Positions 6,047 to 6,157 of a stretch of 6,157 bases of DNA are shown here, one piece after another (the stretch's first letter is position 1; every line of letters begins with the position of its first letter). Source of the stretch: Bacillota bacterium. Lineage in GTDB: Bacteria; Bacillota; Clostridia; Lachnospirales; Lachnospiraceae. Location: the NCBI GenBank assembly GCA_023398855.1, contig JAEWRS010000041.1:1-6157 (forward strand), in the 5' to 3' direction. Both the position numbers and the translations under genes were made by a program. The notes under the pieces were generated by a model. It worked only from the letters and a program-made list of their open reading frames with translations, was not told the DNA's origin and searched no databases.

Positions 6047-6157
6047 GATATGGTTTTTAGTGGTTATACACAGGATTTACAGGGATTGTTCATACTTTTG
6101 GAACAAGAGGGGTATGGGGGTACGTTGGAATAAAGGAAACAGTGGCTAGTCTTATGT
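6047..6157 (+). pseudogene. Decayed third copy of the lipoprotein (immunity-like) domain, cut by window end
   Basis: The translation reads D-M-V-F-S-G-Y-T-Q-D then LQGLFILLEQEGYGG, matching lipoprotein residues 270-294 (K-E-V-F-G-N-Y-V-Q-A, LQGLYALAEQEGYGG). A one-base deletion near 6122-6123 then throws the frame to a TAA at 6131. In the shifted frame V-G-I-K-E-T-V-A-S-L-M continues the match to F-E-I-E-D-I-V-G-Y-I-L of the intact protein. The copy lacks its 5' part (start, lipobox), which is replaced by the reverse transcriptase fragment, and it runs off the window. It is likely the remnant of a duplicated immunity-like gene. Confidence 0.78.

Noticed and set aside
5896..6060. 54-codon open frame starting at an ATG overlapping the lipoprotein stop (TGATG)
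   Set aside because: It runs out of frame through the reverse transcriptase fragment, whose conserved motifs are in another frame; the product has no recognisable features.
5897..6157. Group II intron RNA (domain V/VI) or an intact mobile intron
   Set aside because: No domain V-like hairpin or intron ends were seen; only an internal coding fragment remains.
1..6157. CRISPR arrays, tRNA or rRNA genes, insertion sequence ends
   Set aside because: No regularly spaced direct repeats, tRNA-like cloverleaf or terminal inverted repeats with target duplications were seen by reading.

Overview
The window looks like an accessory locus from a low-to-moderate G+C Gram-positive anaerobe, most plausibly a clostridial (Lachnospiraceae-type) Firmicute. 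The grounds are strong AGGAGG-type ribosome binding sites before nearly every gene, a TTG start, clostridial-style Trp/Tyr-rich cell-wall-binding repeats, a Gram-positive-style lipoprotein, and a group II intron reverse transcriptase remnant of a type common in clostridia. This taxonomic call is an inference from style, not a search result. All intact genes lie on the + strand and read as one operon-like block.

Bases 1-3195 carry structural or accessory genes of a contractile injection system (a phage-tail/T6SS-like machine). They are the 3' part of one VgrG/gp5-like spike gene cut by the window edge, a second complete VgrG-like spike gene of 420 aa, a leaderless DcrB/DUF1795-like protein that could be a cargo chaperone or adaptor, and an unrecognised charged helical protein whose real start is probably TTG at 2617.

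Bases 3289-5896 look like a cargo module. A 486-aa protein without a signal peptide combines a Pro/Gly/Ser/Gln/Asn-rich N-terminus, about seven cell-wall-binding repeats and a C-terminal NlpC/P60-like cysteine peptidase (D-C394-S, G-H442). It is followed by a 363-aa lipoprotein with a clear LAGC lipobox and two diverged copies of one roughly 95-residue domain. The working model is that the NlpC/P60 protein is a peptidoglycan-degrading effector or spike-associated lysin carried by the injection machine, and that the surface lipoprotein is its cognate immunity protein. The pairing is inferred from order, localisation signals and domain types. Nothing in the sequence proves it.

Bases 5897-6157 are a graveyard. 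A fragment of about 44 codons from a group II intron reverse transcriptase (the F-P-T...G-S-P-Q-G-G...A-N-M-A-L-D-G-L-E region) is joined to a degraded third copy of the lipoprotein domain. That copy matches residues 271-294 of the lipoprotein and then suffers a one-base frameshift. This points to duplication, intron invasion and decay downstream of the effector, as expected of a rapidly evolving toxin/immunity end of a cluster. No tRNA, rRNA, CRISPR array, convincing promoter or intrinsic terminator was seen.
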